From Pegoplata infirma (taxonomy: Eukaryota > Arthropoda > Insecta > Diptera > Anthomyiidae): 64,000 nucleotides of DNA. Shown here piece after piece: positions 12,601 to 22,880 of the stretch; position 1 is the first letter of the stretch; each line of letters starts with the position of its first letter. The stretch spans positions 98,216,964-98,280,963 of the forward strand of contig OY992539.1 in the NCBI GenBank assembly GCA_963921195.1, in the 5' to 3' direction. The translations under genes were made by a program, and so were the position numbers. The notes beneath the pieces were generated by a model. The model was not told the origin of the DNA. It worked only from the letters and a program-made list of their open reading frames with translations, and searched no databases.

Positions 12601-12784
12601 CAGCGCTCTAAAGAGACGTGATTTCAGAGCATCTTAAGAGCGCTTTTTCTGTGTATCCAACTAGCGCTCTAAATTGTGACATCGCCTTAGAGAATCATGC
12701 ATGAATTCAGCAGGTTTGGATGCGCTCCTTGACTCGAGTTTCCTTTCCAAAAGCTGCTGCCAGTTCAGCAAAATTTCTGCGGGG
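9650..12784. mobile_element. TA-flanked inverted-end element carrying a nested palindrome
   Basis: The left end CCCAGCAAAAATAAA and right end (complement CCCCGCAGAAATTTTGC) are similar, with TA on both outer sides. Subterminal words GCGCATCCA..GAGCGCTCT at the left return as GGATGCGCTCC and AGAGCGCTTTTT at the right (12560-12730). The 10061-12182 palindrome sits inside. There are no coding remains. Moderately supported; the ends are short. Confidence 0.5.
10061..12182. mobile_element. 2.1-kb near-perfect palindromic foldback element
   Basis: The left arm begins AACTGACACAACTTTTGCAA and the right arm ends with its complement, AAAAGTTGTGTCAGTT. The arms pair almost continuously towards a centre near 11065. 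Paired segments include GGACTCTCTGAGTTA, GAGGTGTTTATTCTCATCC, GGCGTGGGATAGCT, GGCCATATGGC and CCTTAAGGGGG, and are interrupted by short T/A runs. Four overlapping ORFs near 11370-11690 are arm artefacts. Relatives of the arm sequence occur at 20300-20421 and 22735-22880. No target duplication was settled. Confidence 0.88.
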
Positions 12785-12899
12785 TAAGCCTGAACGTTAG
12801 TACATGTTTCGAGATTTTTGTCAGGAAAATTTCAGACTGCGAAAAAAAAATTATTTAGCTAGCGCATTGACATTTTTAAAATTTATAATCTCATAATTT

Positions 12900-13110
12900 G
12901 GTTCAACTTCCATAAATTATATTTTGAGTAGGTTTATTTTAGCTCGAGGTCATTATTTCCTATACTTATTGATGTGATGTTCTTATAGAGTACTTTTCAA
13001 AAAAAAAAAAAATATTTTTCTGTTGTTAATTTATTGATGTTGGTCATTTGTACAAGACTTATGCGACAGGTTTTTGGGAATTTGTCAGATCCATTTTTTC
13101 GACCCACCTT
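12900..13110 (+). repeat. dispersed repeat related to 1195-1370
   Basis: The motif series TTTAGCTCGAGGTCAT, ATGATATTGTCA-like, GTTGTTAATT.ATTGATGTTGGTCATTTG.ACAAGACTTA and GGAATTTGTCA parallels 1195-1370. A short piece also occurs at 3206-3240. Non-coding. Bases 13110-13490 contain nothing else recognisable apart from a possible hAT-like end, TAGGGTTGTCAAAACC, near 13410 with no partner. Confidence 0.5.
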
Positions 13111-13492
13111 ATTTTACATACAAACTCGTACATACGAAAATATTATAAAAACTTTAATAAAATAGAAATAAAGAAAATGTTAAAAGTTAAATTAATTCAC
13201 AAAAAAGCTAAAATTGCAATAAAGATTAGTAAGAATAAAGGGTAAATATTATTAGTGTTTACAAAAACCTTTTTTTTGACGTGGAAAAACAAGAAAACAA
13301 ATATGATCTAGCATATCCGAGTATATTTTACCCTTCGAGGTGCATAAATGAGTTTCTAACGAATATTAATTTTATGGATTCGATATTCGTTTTTAATTTC
13401 AATAACAATAGGGTTGTCAAAACCGGACCGGTATTAGAAAATTGGTATGTCGAAATTGTTAAATTTTCAATATCGAATTTTCGGTATTTTTA

Positions 13493-13890
13493 CACACAAA
13501 AAAAACCTTGGCATATTACTAGAAACAGTCTCGTAATTCCATTTTATCAATACTTGACAGTTTTTCTTGTTTTTTAACAAAATATATTCGATCGAAATTT
13601 AATTTATTTTTTTTTTGTAATTTTACAATTTTGTTTTGTAATTTTAAAAATTTCCAAGTTTTTTTTACAAAAAAATATAGTAAATTTATGAGAATTCTGT
13701 GTAAGTTTTATTACATAAAAAAGTTGTAAATTTACAATTTTATTGGTAAAAAGCTTGTAAAATTACAAAAAATCTCGTAATTTTTACTAAGTAGTTATGT
13801 AACCTCCTTGTTAGTTTCATCGCGTCAAAAAATTGTAAATCTACAATTGGTAAAAAGCTTACAAAAAAATTATAAGTAGCAAAAAAAAAA
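13493..13890. mobile_element. decayed copy of the CACTCAAAA-type MITE
   Basis: It begins TACACACAAAAAAAACCTTGG and contains AATTTTACAATTTTG, TTGGTAAAAAGCTTGTAAAATTAC and ACCTCCTTGTTAGTTT words, as in 5931-6475 and 47820-48010. The right end is lost. Confidence 0.55.
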
Positions 13891-14210
13891 TTCAGAAGTT
13901 TTTCTTTTGCAATTAAAAAAAAAAATAAAAAATTGTATTCAAAATTGGGTTTAACTCGAAATATTCGCTATGTAGTATATATTGGAGGAAGATATTTGTA
14001 AAATTTTCGAACATCAGTTATGATCTACAACAGGATTTTACAATTTTGAAAAACTTTTCTTTCCAGGGCTGTGATTTTCATGCAAATGCACGATTTTTTT
14101 TATCGATAGTGGAGCAACTATTTTCCCGGATCAAATAAATTTGCATAATACTGGCTTCGACTTGATTTTTATATTTTAATGAAAATACATACTTTTTCAT
14201 ATTTTTATTT

Positions 14211-14870
14211 ATTTCATTTCATTTCATTTCATTTCATTTCATTTCATTTTATTTAATTTAATTTAATTTTATTTTATTTTATTTTATTTTATTTTATTTT
14301 ATTTTATTTTATTTTATTTTATTTTATTTTATTTTATTTTATTTTATTTTATTTTATTTTATTTTATTTTATTTTATTTTATTTTATTTTATTTTATTTT
14401 ATTTTATTTTATTTTATTTTATTTTATTTTATTTTATTTTATTTTATTTTATTTTATTTTATTTTATTTTATTTTATTTTATTTTATTTTATTTTATTTT
14501 ATTTTATTTTATTTTATTTTATTTTATTTTATTTTATTTTATTTTATTTTATTTTATTTTATTTTATTTTATTTTATTTTATTTTATTTTATTTTATTTT
14601 ATTTTATTTTATTTTATTTTATTTTATTTTATTTTATTTTATTTTATTTTATTTTATTTTATTTTATTTTATTTTATTTTATTTTATTTTATTTTATTTT
14701 ATTTTATTTTATTTTATTTTATTTTATTTTATTTTATTTTATTTTATTTTATTTTATTTTATTTTATTTTATTTTATTTTATTTTATTTTATTTTATTTT
14801 ATTTTATTTTATTTTATTTTATTTTATTTTATTTTATTTTATTTTATTTTATTTTATTTTATTTTATTTT
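14211..14870. repeat. pentanucleotide microsatellite (ATTTC)7 ... (ATTTT)121
   Basis: Seven ATTTC units (14211-14245) are followed by one ATTTT and three ATTTA units. From 14266 to 14870 there are 121 uninterrupted ATTTT units (605 bases). On the gene's transcribed sense it reads AAAAT/GAAAT. Such a pure tract implies recent expansion and probable length polymorphism. The assembled length may not be exact. Flanks 13891-14210 and 14871-15108 hold nothing recognisable. Confidence 0.97.
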
Positions 14871-15335
14871 TATACAAAAATGGTGCGTCGGACTTGGAAA
14901 TTATAGGGGTTTCTAAGTTGGTTTTTGTCAAAAATGTGTAAAATTTCATCTACTTTATATGGGGAAGTTTATACGTACGATCCTCAAAATTATATACTTA
15001 TATTAAACTCTATTAAGTTTAAGCCGACACATGTTTTTGCTTTTGGCGAAATTCGTCTTAGTTCGGCTTTTATTCAGATTTTCCCGAGAGGCCTTAATTT
15101 TTCATAAGGTGACAACTAGGGCTGTCAAACGGGATCGGTTTTTTAAAATCCCGGGATTCGGGATTTGAAAATCAAAATCCCGGGATTTTTCGGGATCACG
15201 GGATTTTTCGGGATCCCGGGATTTTTCGGGATCCCGGGATTTTTCGGGATTTCGGGATTAAATTTCTTTGATTACAAAAGTAAAAAAAATAGTAGACTCT
15301 TTATGTTTCAATTTTATTGCGCATATTAAAGGGCT

Positions 15336-15425
15336 ACTAGTTGGTAGCGTGCTAGCCTATTAAGCAGGGAGTCGTGGGTTTGAATCCCAATGAAAACCCT
15401 TGGGTCGATTTCGCTACAACGAAAC
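15336..15425 (+). repeat. tRNA-like (SINE-head) segment 1
   Basis: TAGTTGGTAGCGTGCTAG resembles an internal A box and GTGGGTTTGAATCCC resembles a B box. The spacing suits a tRNA-derived sequence. It continues into CGATTTCGCTACAACGAAAC, a tail similar to the SINE at 61250-61275. No cloverleaf convincing enough for a functional tRNA gene can be drawn. Confidence 0.55.
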
Positions 15426-15453
15426 TATTAAAAAAAAATATTTCTAATTATTC

Positions 15454-15602
15454 TTATTGTTATTTAAAGGCAATTGAAAAATTAAGTATACGCCACTTAT
15501 GCAGTTTTCAAGTAATTATTAGTATTATATTATTGTTATTTAAAGGCAATTAAAAATTAAGTATACGCCACTTATGCAGTTTTCAAGTAATTATTAGTAT
15601 TA
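15454..15602. repeat. tandem duplication, 76-bp unit, two copies
   Basis: The block beginning TTATTGTTATTTAAAGGCAA and ending TTCAAGTAATTATTAGTATT occurs twice in a row with a two-base difference, showing recent duplication inside the hAT MITE. Confidence 0.9.
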
Positions 15603-15999
15603 CATATTTAGCAATGAACTAAAAACCCCCTCAAGGTTTGTTATGGAAAATGACAACTTTTATTTGCTTTTGGTTTCATGCCATTCCGATTTTGGTTGTT
15701 GCACTGTATAATTTTAAAACTTATTTAAAGAAAATTTAAAATAATAAAAACATTTAAAGGGGAAATGTAATAATATAATACATTAGACTTGCATTTTTTT
15801 GTATAAAAAAGTTTTTCTTCCAATTTTGAACGTCCCGCAAAATTTTTATTCTCCTAGAACTAAATTTTATGTAGTACAAATTTGAGGCCAATGGGATTAA
15901 ATTTACCCGTGGCGCACTTCGATCAAAGTTTTGGTTTTTTTAGAAAATTTTCGCCAAAACCTGCAAACTTTGGTCAAAGGGCTCCATGACTGTGGCTTA

Positions 16000-16085
16000 A
16001 TGGTTAGTGCGTTGGACTATTATTCAGCAAGCCTGGCTAGAATTCTCAGCTCAGCAAAATTCGTGGCCAGCTACGTTGAAAATTC
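16000..16085 (+). repeat. tRNA-like (SINE-head) segment 2
   Basis: GGCTTAATGGTTAGTGCG (A-box-like), then a GACTATTATTCAGCAAGCC core and a decayed B box, align with segment 1. Both lie in the same orientation inside the same MITE. It is more diverged than segment 1. Confidence 0.45.
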
Positions 16086-16360
16086 AAAAAATGTTTAGTT
16101 TTAATTTGCTGATGTAAATATATCAATAATTGAACAAAGCTGTATTTTTAAAAATAAATTCTCATACATCTTTAATATTTCAAAAATCCCGGGATTTGAG
16201 CTTAAAAATCCCGGGATTCGGGATTCATTTTATGACAAAAATCCCGGGATTTCGGGATTCGGGATTTCGGGATTGACAGCCCTAGTGACAACCCTTTTTT
16301 AATCCACCGGGATAGCCGATAAAAAATAGCAGGTTAAACTAAGTTTTTGGTACTTATTAA

Positions 16361-18223
16361 TATATGGGCAATTGTCAATAACTTTTAATATTTACAAAAA
16401 AAAAATGTCAATTTTTTTTTTCGTGGCACATTGATAAGTCTTTGTAGGTTAATAACATTATAATTAAGTAATTTAAATCCGTTCGAGTGCATTAATTTGA
16501 GCGATCGCACCCAAAACTATGGCGGTTTAAAGTAAACATTTTTAAAAAAATTATCAAAATTAAATTTTTTATCCGAAGTTTACCAAACTTATCATTTTGT
16601 ATTATGCTCACCTAGAGCTAAAATACACATTCAAACATGCATAAAATCTTTGCTAAATATCGAGATATTTGCATTAAACCAATTTTTTTCGGCACATTTT
16701 CCAATTTTTTGAAAATAAAAATGTTCCCAGCGGTCTATTTTTTTTAGAAAAATATTACCAAATGCACTAAAAAAATCTCAACAAATTCTTAGTGGACACT
16801 ATTATTCTATCTCTAATAGGTAAGAAACAGCAGTGGTTTAAAGGGAACATTTTTAAAAAAAAATTTAATAATTTTCGATTTTTTTTTTTTTTTTTAATAT
16901 TTAAAGGCTGATTTTACAGTGTTGTCCTTCACTGAATATTGAAACTATTCAAAGTATGATTAATAATGATAATATTAAGGTTATTACGAAATATTTTAAC
17001 GTTATTACTATTTTTATTAAGGTTATAACAAATTTAAGCGATTTTTCGCGATTTACGCGACTGCAAAAATCAATGGACTAATTTTGAAATATTATTCGAA
17101 TAATACATGTCAAAATCTATCAAAATGCATTTCTTTTCTACTTTTTTTAAGTAATGTAAAATTTTATAGTATAAGCATTAAAATTAAAAGTATCACAAAT
17201 TTAAAACCACCGAAAAGCCGCTTAAACGTTAAATTTTTTTGGGTGCGAATTAATTGAAGATATAGCATTAAAAATACTACCAAACGCGCCTCTCGCCGAC
17301 CGATTTCTATAAGCGGCCTGGATGTGCTTTACAAAAAAGCGAAAACTGAAAAACACCGCGGAATTCGCCAATATTAACTTTTGATCAATGTTGCTTTCCA
17401 TGATTTATTATATTTGCACATACCATTGTTTCTGCATGTTCAACTTTCAGCCATGCACATTTGGCTGTCCATTAATGCAAAACTAAAATATCGAAATTTT
17501 GCAAAAAATTTAAAAAGCTCATAAAATTTTTGCAATTGAATATTTTTGGGGTGCGTTTGTAAATCAAGTGGGGAATGGTGGATTATAAAGTTCACAAAGC
17601 ATTCGGAACCATTCGGAATAAAACTGGGAGTGTGCCTCGCAAAAAACAAACTTTTTAAAAAATTCACGTTTTTTCTTCCCATGTTTGGAGAGCTGCAGAT
17701 TCGTAACCACTGCGAGCACATCACTCTAATCAAGCTCAAATTGTGCGTATTTACAAGAGCGTTAACTATATGTATTTAAATTCTGAAATTACAGTTTGAA
17801 CCAAAAGCTACAATCAAAAAACCTCGGAAAATTGAAAATTGAAAAAAATTGGTATCAAAGATTTGAGTCCATATAACTTTTTTCTTATTGATGGCACATC
17901 CACTAAACCTACACCAAATAATTGCCCAAGTCTACTGATTAAGCGATATTAATTTTGGATTAATAGCTTTAACGCACCCAACAATATGAGACATTGGATA
18001 AATTTGTGATTGTATCAAGCTGTTTTTTTACATTTTTCAATTTTAAACACTCCTTACCATGAACTAATGAGACCTTTTGCGCTGTGCCTTTGCACAATTA
18101 CTCTTTAATGTTCCCTTAACTTGTCTGCATTCGCAGGTACCACCTAATTTACAAATAAAAAAAGTTTTTCTAAAATTAACTGAATATCATAAGTGTTAAA
18201 AGTTAATGACAATTGTCCATATA
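16361..18223. mobile_element. 1.86-kb element with inverted ends, copy 1
   Basis: The ends TATATGGGCAATTGTC and GACAATTGTCCATATA are inverted, followed inwards by (A)ATAACTTTTAA and TTAAAAGTTAAT. A second, full-length copy lies in opposite orientation at 50341-52206. The two stay alignable throughout, including GCACCCAAAA, ATATCTCGATATTT-type and TTCCGCGG segments. It encodes no recognised transposase. A shared ORF (17440-17739, minus) is listed separately. Confidence 0.85.
17440..17739 (-). pseudogene. ORF shared by both copies of the 1.86-kb element (broken here)
   Basis: About 97 codons run without indels between the two element copies, from the RVMCSQWLR motif to the DSQMCMAES end. The product is not recognised; it is rich in Phe, Lys and Ser, with no signal peptide or known motif seen. 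In this copy the reading frame upstream is closed by a TAA where the other copy has CAA. No ATG start fits, and the open frame begins at TTG. It may be a remnant of a coding region or chance. Confidence 0.3.
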
Positions 18224-18797
18224 AAAATTACAGAGCATTCGGAGTGTAAGCAAGTAATATCTTATGTGTACCTGCTGATTTTACCCGAAAAGATATAAAA
18301 AAGGAGAAGTGATAAATAAAAAAAAAACGAAAGAAGGAAAAACAATGGATTATTTCAAGCAACTTTTTTTTAATTTTTCAACTTTAACCTTCTGTAACTA
18401 TTGTGGGTATAGAGATATAATACTTAAACAATTTCACTGCTTTTGCAGTTTTCCTGAATTTCTAAAATTTTATGTTTTATTAAACATTTATATCAGTAGC
18501 AAAAAGATTTTTTAAAATTTTCTAAGCCAATTTATAATCTCACCAAACATGGGATTGGACCAATGTTTGGAATGGGAACTTATTTTCCGACACTGGTGTA
18601 AGTTTATATGGTTGGTCTTGACCGATTATAGTTTTCTTGTTTTTTCACTATTTGTAAATATGATGGGTGGTTTTTTGGTACCACAAGAGGTATGTGGAAT
18701 TTATAACTCTCCTATACAATTAAATATTGCTTATACGTATGATGTCCAAAAAAACAACAATTTTTTTAACTAAACCATGAAATAAATTATTACATTT
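18224..18797 (-). mobile_element. mini-me-like terminal hairpin and unclassified AT-rich DNA
   Basis: Near 18614-18645, GGTTGGTCTTGACCGATTATAG followed by TTTTCTTG is the reverse complement of the start of the element at 62324-63182 (hairpin GTCGGTCAAGACCGAC plus ATTATAG). The remainder of this stretch is AT-rich with no recognised gene; ORFs at 18309 and 18549 look spurious. Confidence 0.4.
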
Positions 18798-18801
18798 TTA
18801 A

Positions 18802-20097
18802 CCTTTATGTGCTCGGTAGTCTACATTTGTAGCATTTTTGCAGAAAAGGTTCAATAAAAAAAAACTGTCCACAACAACAGGGTCCGATATTTTCAGTAGC
18901 TTCCTAAAAATCAATTCTAAGCAGTTTTAGCCACTAACACTTTAAAAAAATAATTTACAGCACCTCCCAGACCCTACTTTTCAAAATGACCATCTCCTGG
19001 CGGGTAGTCTACAAATGTAGACATCATATAAAATGTATGAAAATTCACATCACTTTGAGCTTTTATTTTTCGCTGGCGTTAATAAATTAAACAATGAAGA
19101 TACACATGCATTGTGGAGTACAGAAGCAGTTTGTTATTACCGTGCAATAATGCCGAAATCTCGGTTCAAGGACATTTTTCGGTTTATTTGGTTTGATAGA
19201 GTTGCTGGACAGGTTAACGACAAGGTTGATCTAATTTCTGCGTTATGGGCTATAATGAGCAACAGTCTTCGCCGGTATTATCTACCATCGGGAGAAATTA
19301 CAGTTGACGAACAACTATTTGCATATCACGGATTTACGCATCCCACCCAAGCCTGCAAAGTATGGCATATAAGTCTGGTTCACATGCGATGTAAAGTATT
19401 TTTGTCTTCTCAACAGCGATATTCTTGTATAAATCTCGCTATTGAGAGTAAAGAAGAGCGCAAATGCAAGCCGTGCAATAAATGTTGGAGAGAGTGTCGT
19501 GTGTGACAATTTTTTCACATCATTGAATCTGGGTAGGCATTTGATGTCAAAAAATCTAACTTTCAAAAAGTCAAAACTCAAAACTTTGCTCTGGTCTTTG
19601 GCAATATTTTTGAACATGCTAGATATATGCGCTCTATCTAGCCGCATTCATTATATTTTCGAAAATAAGGACCATATCTACCAAACAGTCAAACGACGAA
19701 AGTTCCTGCGAAGCCTTGCAAAGTAGCCCTTCATGCCAGCAACTATACAGCGCTCTGAAAATTCTAGGGTATTAGAATATGCTCTAACACACCTGGCCAT
19801 TGAAGTGGCGCTTGATAGTTTTCCTGTTTCTGGCACTAATGTGAACCACCCGCCAGATATTTCTAACAACATATAGCCCATGCACCCTGATCGTTGTCTT
19901 TATTGTGAAGTTTAAATTTAAACATTTTCACCTTAACTTTGTATCTAAAAATCATATATTTCTTAATAATTATGTATTTCAGTAGAACACTCTGCGTGCT
20001 AGTGTTTTTTTCATATGTTTTCCATAAAAAAACATATTTGCTACAAATGTAGACTTCCAACCGCCAACGTAAGTTTACAATCCCGAGCACATAAAGG
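18802..20097 (+). mobile_element. piggyBac-family transposon, degenerate
   Basis: Terminal inverted repeats CCTTTATGTGCTCGG (left) and CCGAGCACATAAAGG (right) are flanked by TTAA on both sides (18798-18801 and 20098-20101), the hallmark piggyBac target. A second inverted pair lies inside the ends (GTCTACATTTGTAG and CTACAAATGTAGAC). At 1296 bases it is shorter than autonomous piggyBac elements. The plus strand carries transposase remains. It lies antisense to the host gene. Confidence 0.94.
19033..19728 (+). pseudogene. piggyBac transposase (DDE_Tnp_1_7-type), frameshifted fragment
   Basis: The transposase would cut and paste the element at TTAA. The first frame has LLFFAGVNKLNNED, LWSTE, YYRAIMPKSRFKDIFRFIWFD and ITVDEQLFAYHG; the D of VDEQL (about 19306) is the first catalytic Asp. 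The sequence then shifts frame near 19345: another frame reads KPAKYGI, a stop, and VWFTCDVKY with the likely second Asp. It shifts again to VVCDNFFTSL (Asp at 19505), the third conserved Asp, and ends with LAIFLNMLDICALSSRI. At least two frameshifts, in-frame stops, a missing N-terminus and a missing segment after the DNFFTS motif make it inactive. Confidence 0.9.
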
Positions 20098-20295
20098 TTA
20101 AATGTTCACTACGATTTTTGGAAATTTTTTGAAAGAAAATTGGGAATTGGGGGATTTAATGCATCAAATCTTAATTTTTTTTTCACATTTCTATTAGTAA
20201 GAACTATTTAATTACAAAATTTAATGACGTTGTGCTTAAAAACGAAAATTTTGTTGCTTTGAACTTTTAAAACTTTTTCCGATTTTTTTTTTTTA

Positions 20296-20421
20296 AATGA
20301 ACTTTTATATGGAAGCTATCCTAGGGAGTGGAAATAGGGGTAGGTTTGTTCTAAAAAAATGTTGGGGGCAAAAATTATTATAGTAGGTCTTACATTTTAG
20401 CTCTCTAGAGGGTACCATGGG
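20296..20421. repeat. relative of the 10061-12182 palindrome arm (left piece)
   Basis: TATGGAAGC..CCTAGGGAGTGGAAATAGGGGTAGG..TGTTGGGGGC..CTCTCTAGAGGGTACC matches arm sequence around 11100-11210. It resumes after the MITE at 21307 with GGAGCTGATTT, matching GGAGCTGGTTT in the arm. A further relative is at 22735-22880 (GGAGTTAAAAAAATATTGGG..GGTCGGT). Confidence 0.7.
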
Positions 20422-20423
20422 TA

Positions 20424-21304
20424 CACTCAAAAAAATACGTTAGTAGATTTACTAATTTTTTTTTGCTAATGCTAGTTAGCTAACTTTTAGCAAATTTTTA
20501 GTTGAGATTAGCATGTTAGCAAAAAATTCTTGTAAACTTCATTTAGCACATTAGCAATTTTAAACGAACGTTGAACTAATTTCTTTTGCTAAGATTTGAA
20601 ATTGAGTTGACAACATTTTTACAAGATTTTTTGCTAACATTAGCAAAAATAAACGGTAATTTTTTTTTTATTTTCAGAAAACTTAAAATGGCTCTATCTC
20701 GGAAACTAAGCCAGATAGAGCAAAATGGAGGGCATTTTTGGTTCTTAGAATCTCCATACTTCCGCGGGTCCTCTTCACATGTGTGGACCCTAATGGGCCC
20801 TAACTTTGGATCCAAAAAAGTTAGCATTCCCGAAAAATTTAAAATGCTCATATCTCGGTAAATATTGCCGACACAACAAAAAGTCCAAAAGCATTTTTGT
20901 AGCTCTCAATACGTAGAACAAGACCGCAAAATAGTCAAAAGCTCTCCGAGTAATATTTTTGAAGTTATCGAGTTTTTTAATTCTCAAGACCCCAGTGGTC
21001 CCCCATAATCACGTATCTCAAAAACTAAGCAAGGTAGAGCGAAACGGACACAAATTTTGGATCAAAAACTATGACGGTTTTTAAGGAACCCAACTAGGTC
21101 TGGACCCATCGGGGTCTGGACCTATCGGGTCCGAACCCAATGGGGTCCTCAAATGTGTCAAAAAAAAAAAATTTTGTTAACTAATTATTGGCAAAACATT
21201 TTTGCTAACTTTAGCAAAAAAATTGTGGGTTCAAAATCAGCAAATTTTCTTGTAGGTTTACAAGCTTTTTTTGCTAACATTACAGTTTTTTTTTTTTTTG
21301 AGTG
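20424..21304. mobile_element. TA-flanked MITE (CACTCAAAA ends), variant interior
   Basis: The left end CACTCAAAAAAATACG and right end TTTTTTTTTTTTTGAGTG are flanked by TA (20422-20423 and 21305-21306). The interior uses TTAGCAAA/TTTGCTAAC words instead of the GTAAATTTAC words of the other copies, plus a central AAACTAAGCxAGxTAGAGC direct pair (20703 and 21022). It inserted into a relative of the 10061-12182 arm. ORFs at 20576-20861 lie within it on both strands and are judged spurious. Confidence 0.82.
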
Positions 21305-21389
21305 TAGGAGCTGATTTTTCCAAACGGTGAAAAAACAAAAAAAATAATTTTGAATGTATTTTATGTGGTATGGAATTGGGCACATTTTT

Positions 21390-22720
21390 AATCGCAAATA
21401 ACACGAAAACGAAACAAGCTACAGCGTTTTAGATGACAGATTTGGATTCTACAGGTCAATATTATATAAAATCCACCCATAGTTTTTGACATTAATGCAA
21501 TAATGTCTAACAGAGGAGCCGCAAAAACGCATTTTTTAAATTTCAATCGTGAATATCTCGAAAACGAAAAGCTATAAAGAAATTTCGACTGTGGATTTGG
21601 AATCAGGAGATGTAAAATCACGTCCCATTTTGTGGCTATTACTTACAACAACGTTGCAGTTTCTTCTTAAAAATCACAAAATTCGCGTTTTTTGTGGTAT
21701 TTAAACGCGAATATCTGGAAAATGGATACTGCTAGAAAAGTTTTGATGGCTTATTCGGACTTTATAAAACGTAACAGTGGAACAACAGAAAGTACTTAAG
21801 TAGCGGTTTTTGGAATCTGCAAAAGCAAATATCTCGAAAACGTTAAATTCTACAAAAATTTTGAAAGCACCCAAGCAGAAATTGACGACGGTTCTAAAAA
21901 AAGCGTTCTGAAGGCACTGTAACAAAAACAAAAAGCGTTCTCAAAAAGCTATTTTCAAACGCTTTGCGAGCGTTTTTGAAAAGTGTTCTGAAAACACTAT
22001 AAAAAAAATCGATCTCAAAGCGTTTTTTGTAACGCTTTGCGAGCGTATTCGAAAAGCGTTTTAAGAGTTCTTTAGATTTTTTTTTGAAAAAAATTTCTAA
22101 GTTCCGAAACTATTTTTGAATAACATTTTTTTTTTGTTTTTAAGTAAAAAAAAATTATCAAAAATGTTTTTAGTATTTTTTTGTTTTTAAATTTTCTAAG
22201 TTTCGAAAATGTTTTTGAAAAATTTTATAAGTTTTTTGGAGTAAAAAAAAAATTTTTTTTCGGATTTCACTTTGTATCAAACAAATTATTATACCTGAAC
22301 TAAAACAGAAATTCTTTACTTTGGGTTTTTAAAAGGGCTTTGATGACTTTAAAAAAAATGTTCTCAAAGCACTTTTTTACATCGCTTTTAAAACGCTGTA
22401 AACCTAGCGTAGATCGATGTTATCATTCGGATCATCTGAAGGCGCTTTGAAGTTGGTATATAAAAGGCTCGTACAACCGTCCACAACGCTTTCACAATGC
22501 TTTTGCGATTGTATTTTTCTGACTGGGCAGGTCTGGAATCAGGAGATCAAAATCTATTTAGTATACTTATTTTAATTTTGAATAATGATTTTTTTTTTTT
22601 TTATTTTTTGCAATTCAAACGCGATTTTTGTAAAAAGTGCTCGATCGAAGATTTTGGTTTTTGTTGCTAAATTATTGTTAGACATTCTAAATAAAAATTA
22701 AAAAAAATTGGGTATTCGCA
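21390..22720. repeat. diverged tandem repeat (about 120-155 bp period) with an inserted element
   Basis: GAATATCTCGAAAACG-like words recur near 21401, 21550, 21710 and 21830, each followed by an AAGCTA/CTACA.. word, a TGGAATCAGGAGAT-type word and AAAATC. The pattern is interrupted at 21870-22527 and resumes with TCTGGAATCAGGAGATCAAAATC. Its origin is unknown and it is not coding. Confidence 0.55.
21870..22527. mobile_element. CCCA-ended MITE with AGCGTT repeats
   Basis: The ends CCCAAGCAGAAATTGAC and (complement) CCCAGTCAGAAAAATAC are imperfect inverted repeats, flanked by CA at each side (21868-21869 and 22528-22529). The interior repeats AACGCTTTGCGAGCGT and AAGCGTTCT/AAGTGTTCTGAA words. 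The host repeat reads on across the joint. Similar ends and GCGCT-rich subtermini occur in 9650-12784. Confidence 0.6.
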
Positions 22721-22880
22721 CTTTTAGGATAAAACTGTTTCCGACCACCCGTGGAAAATGTAGGAGTTAAAAAAATATTGGGAATCGGTCATACTTTTGT
22801 CTCCTTTTTGTTCAGAAAAAAAGTTGGGGCGTAAAAATTAATGGAGGTCGGTATTATGTTGTACTCCTCTAGGAGCTAAA

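Larger units (their letters stand above)
15117..16284. mobile_element. hAT-type MITE with 8-bp target duplication
   Basis: Terminal inverted repeats TAGGGCTGTCAAACGGGAT and ATTGACAGCCCTA are flanked by identical GTGACAAC octamers (15109-15116 and 16285-16292). Subterminal regions are packed with ATCCCGGGATTT/TCGGGATT words, six or more at each end. There is no transposase coding. An 8-bp duplication and a CAGGGCTGTCAA-like end are typical of hAT elements. The interior holds two tRNA-like segments and a 76-bp tandem duplication. Confidence 0.93.

Noticed and set aside
13410..14080. Possible second hAT MITE starting TAGGGTTGTCAAAACC
   Set aside because: No inverted partner end or octamer duplication was found within several hundred bases.
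15336..15425. Functional tRNA gene
   Set aside because: A- and B-box-like motifs are present but no good acceptor stem or anticodon arm can be drawn, and the segment lies inside a MITE.
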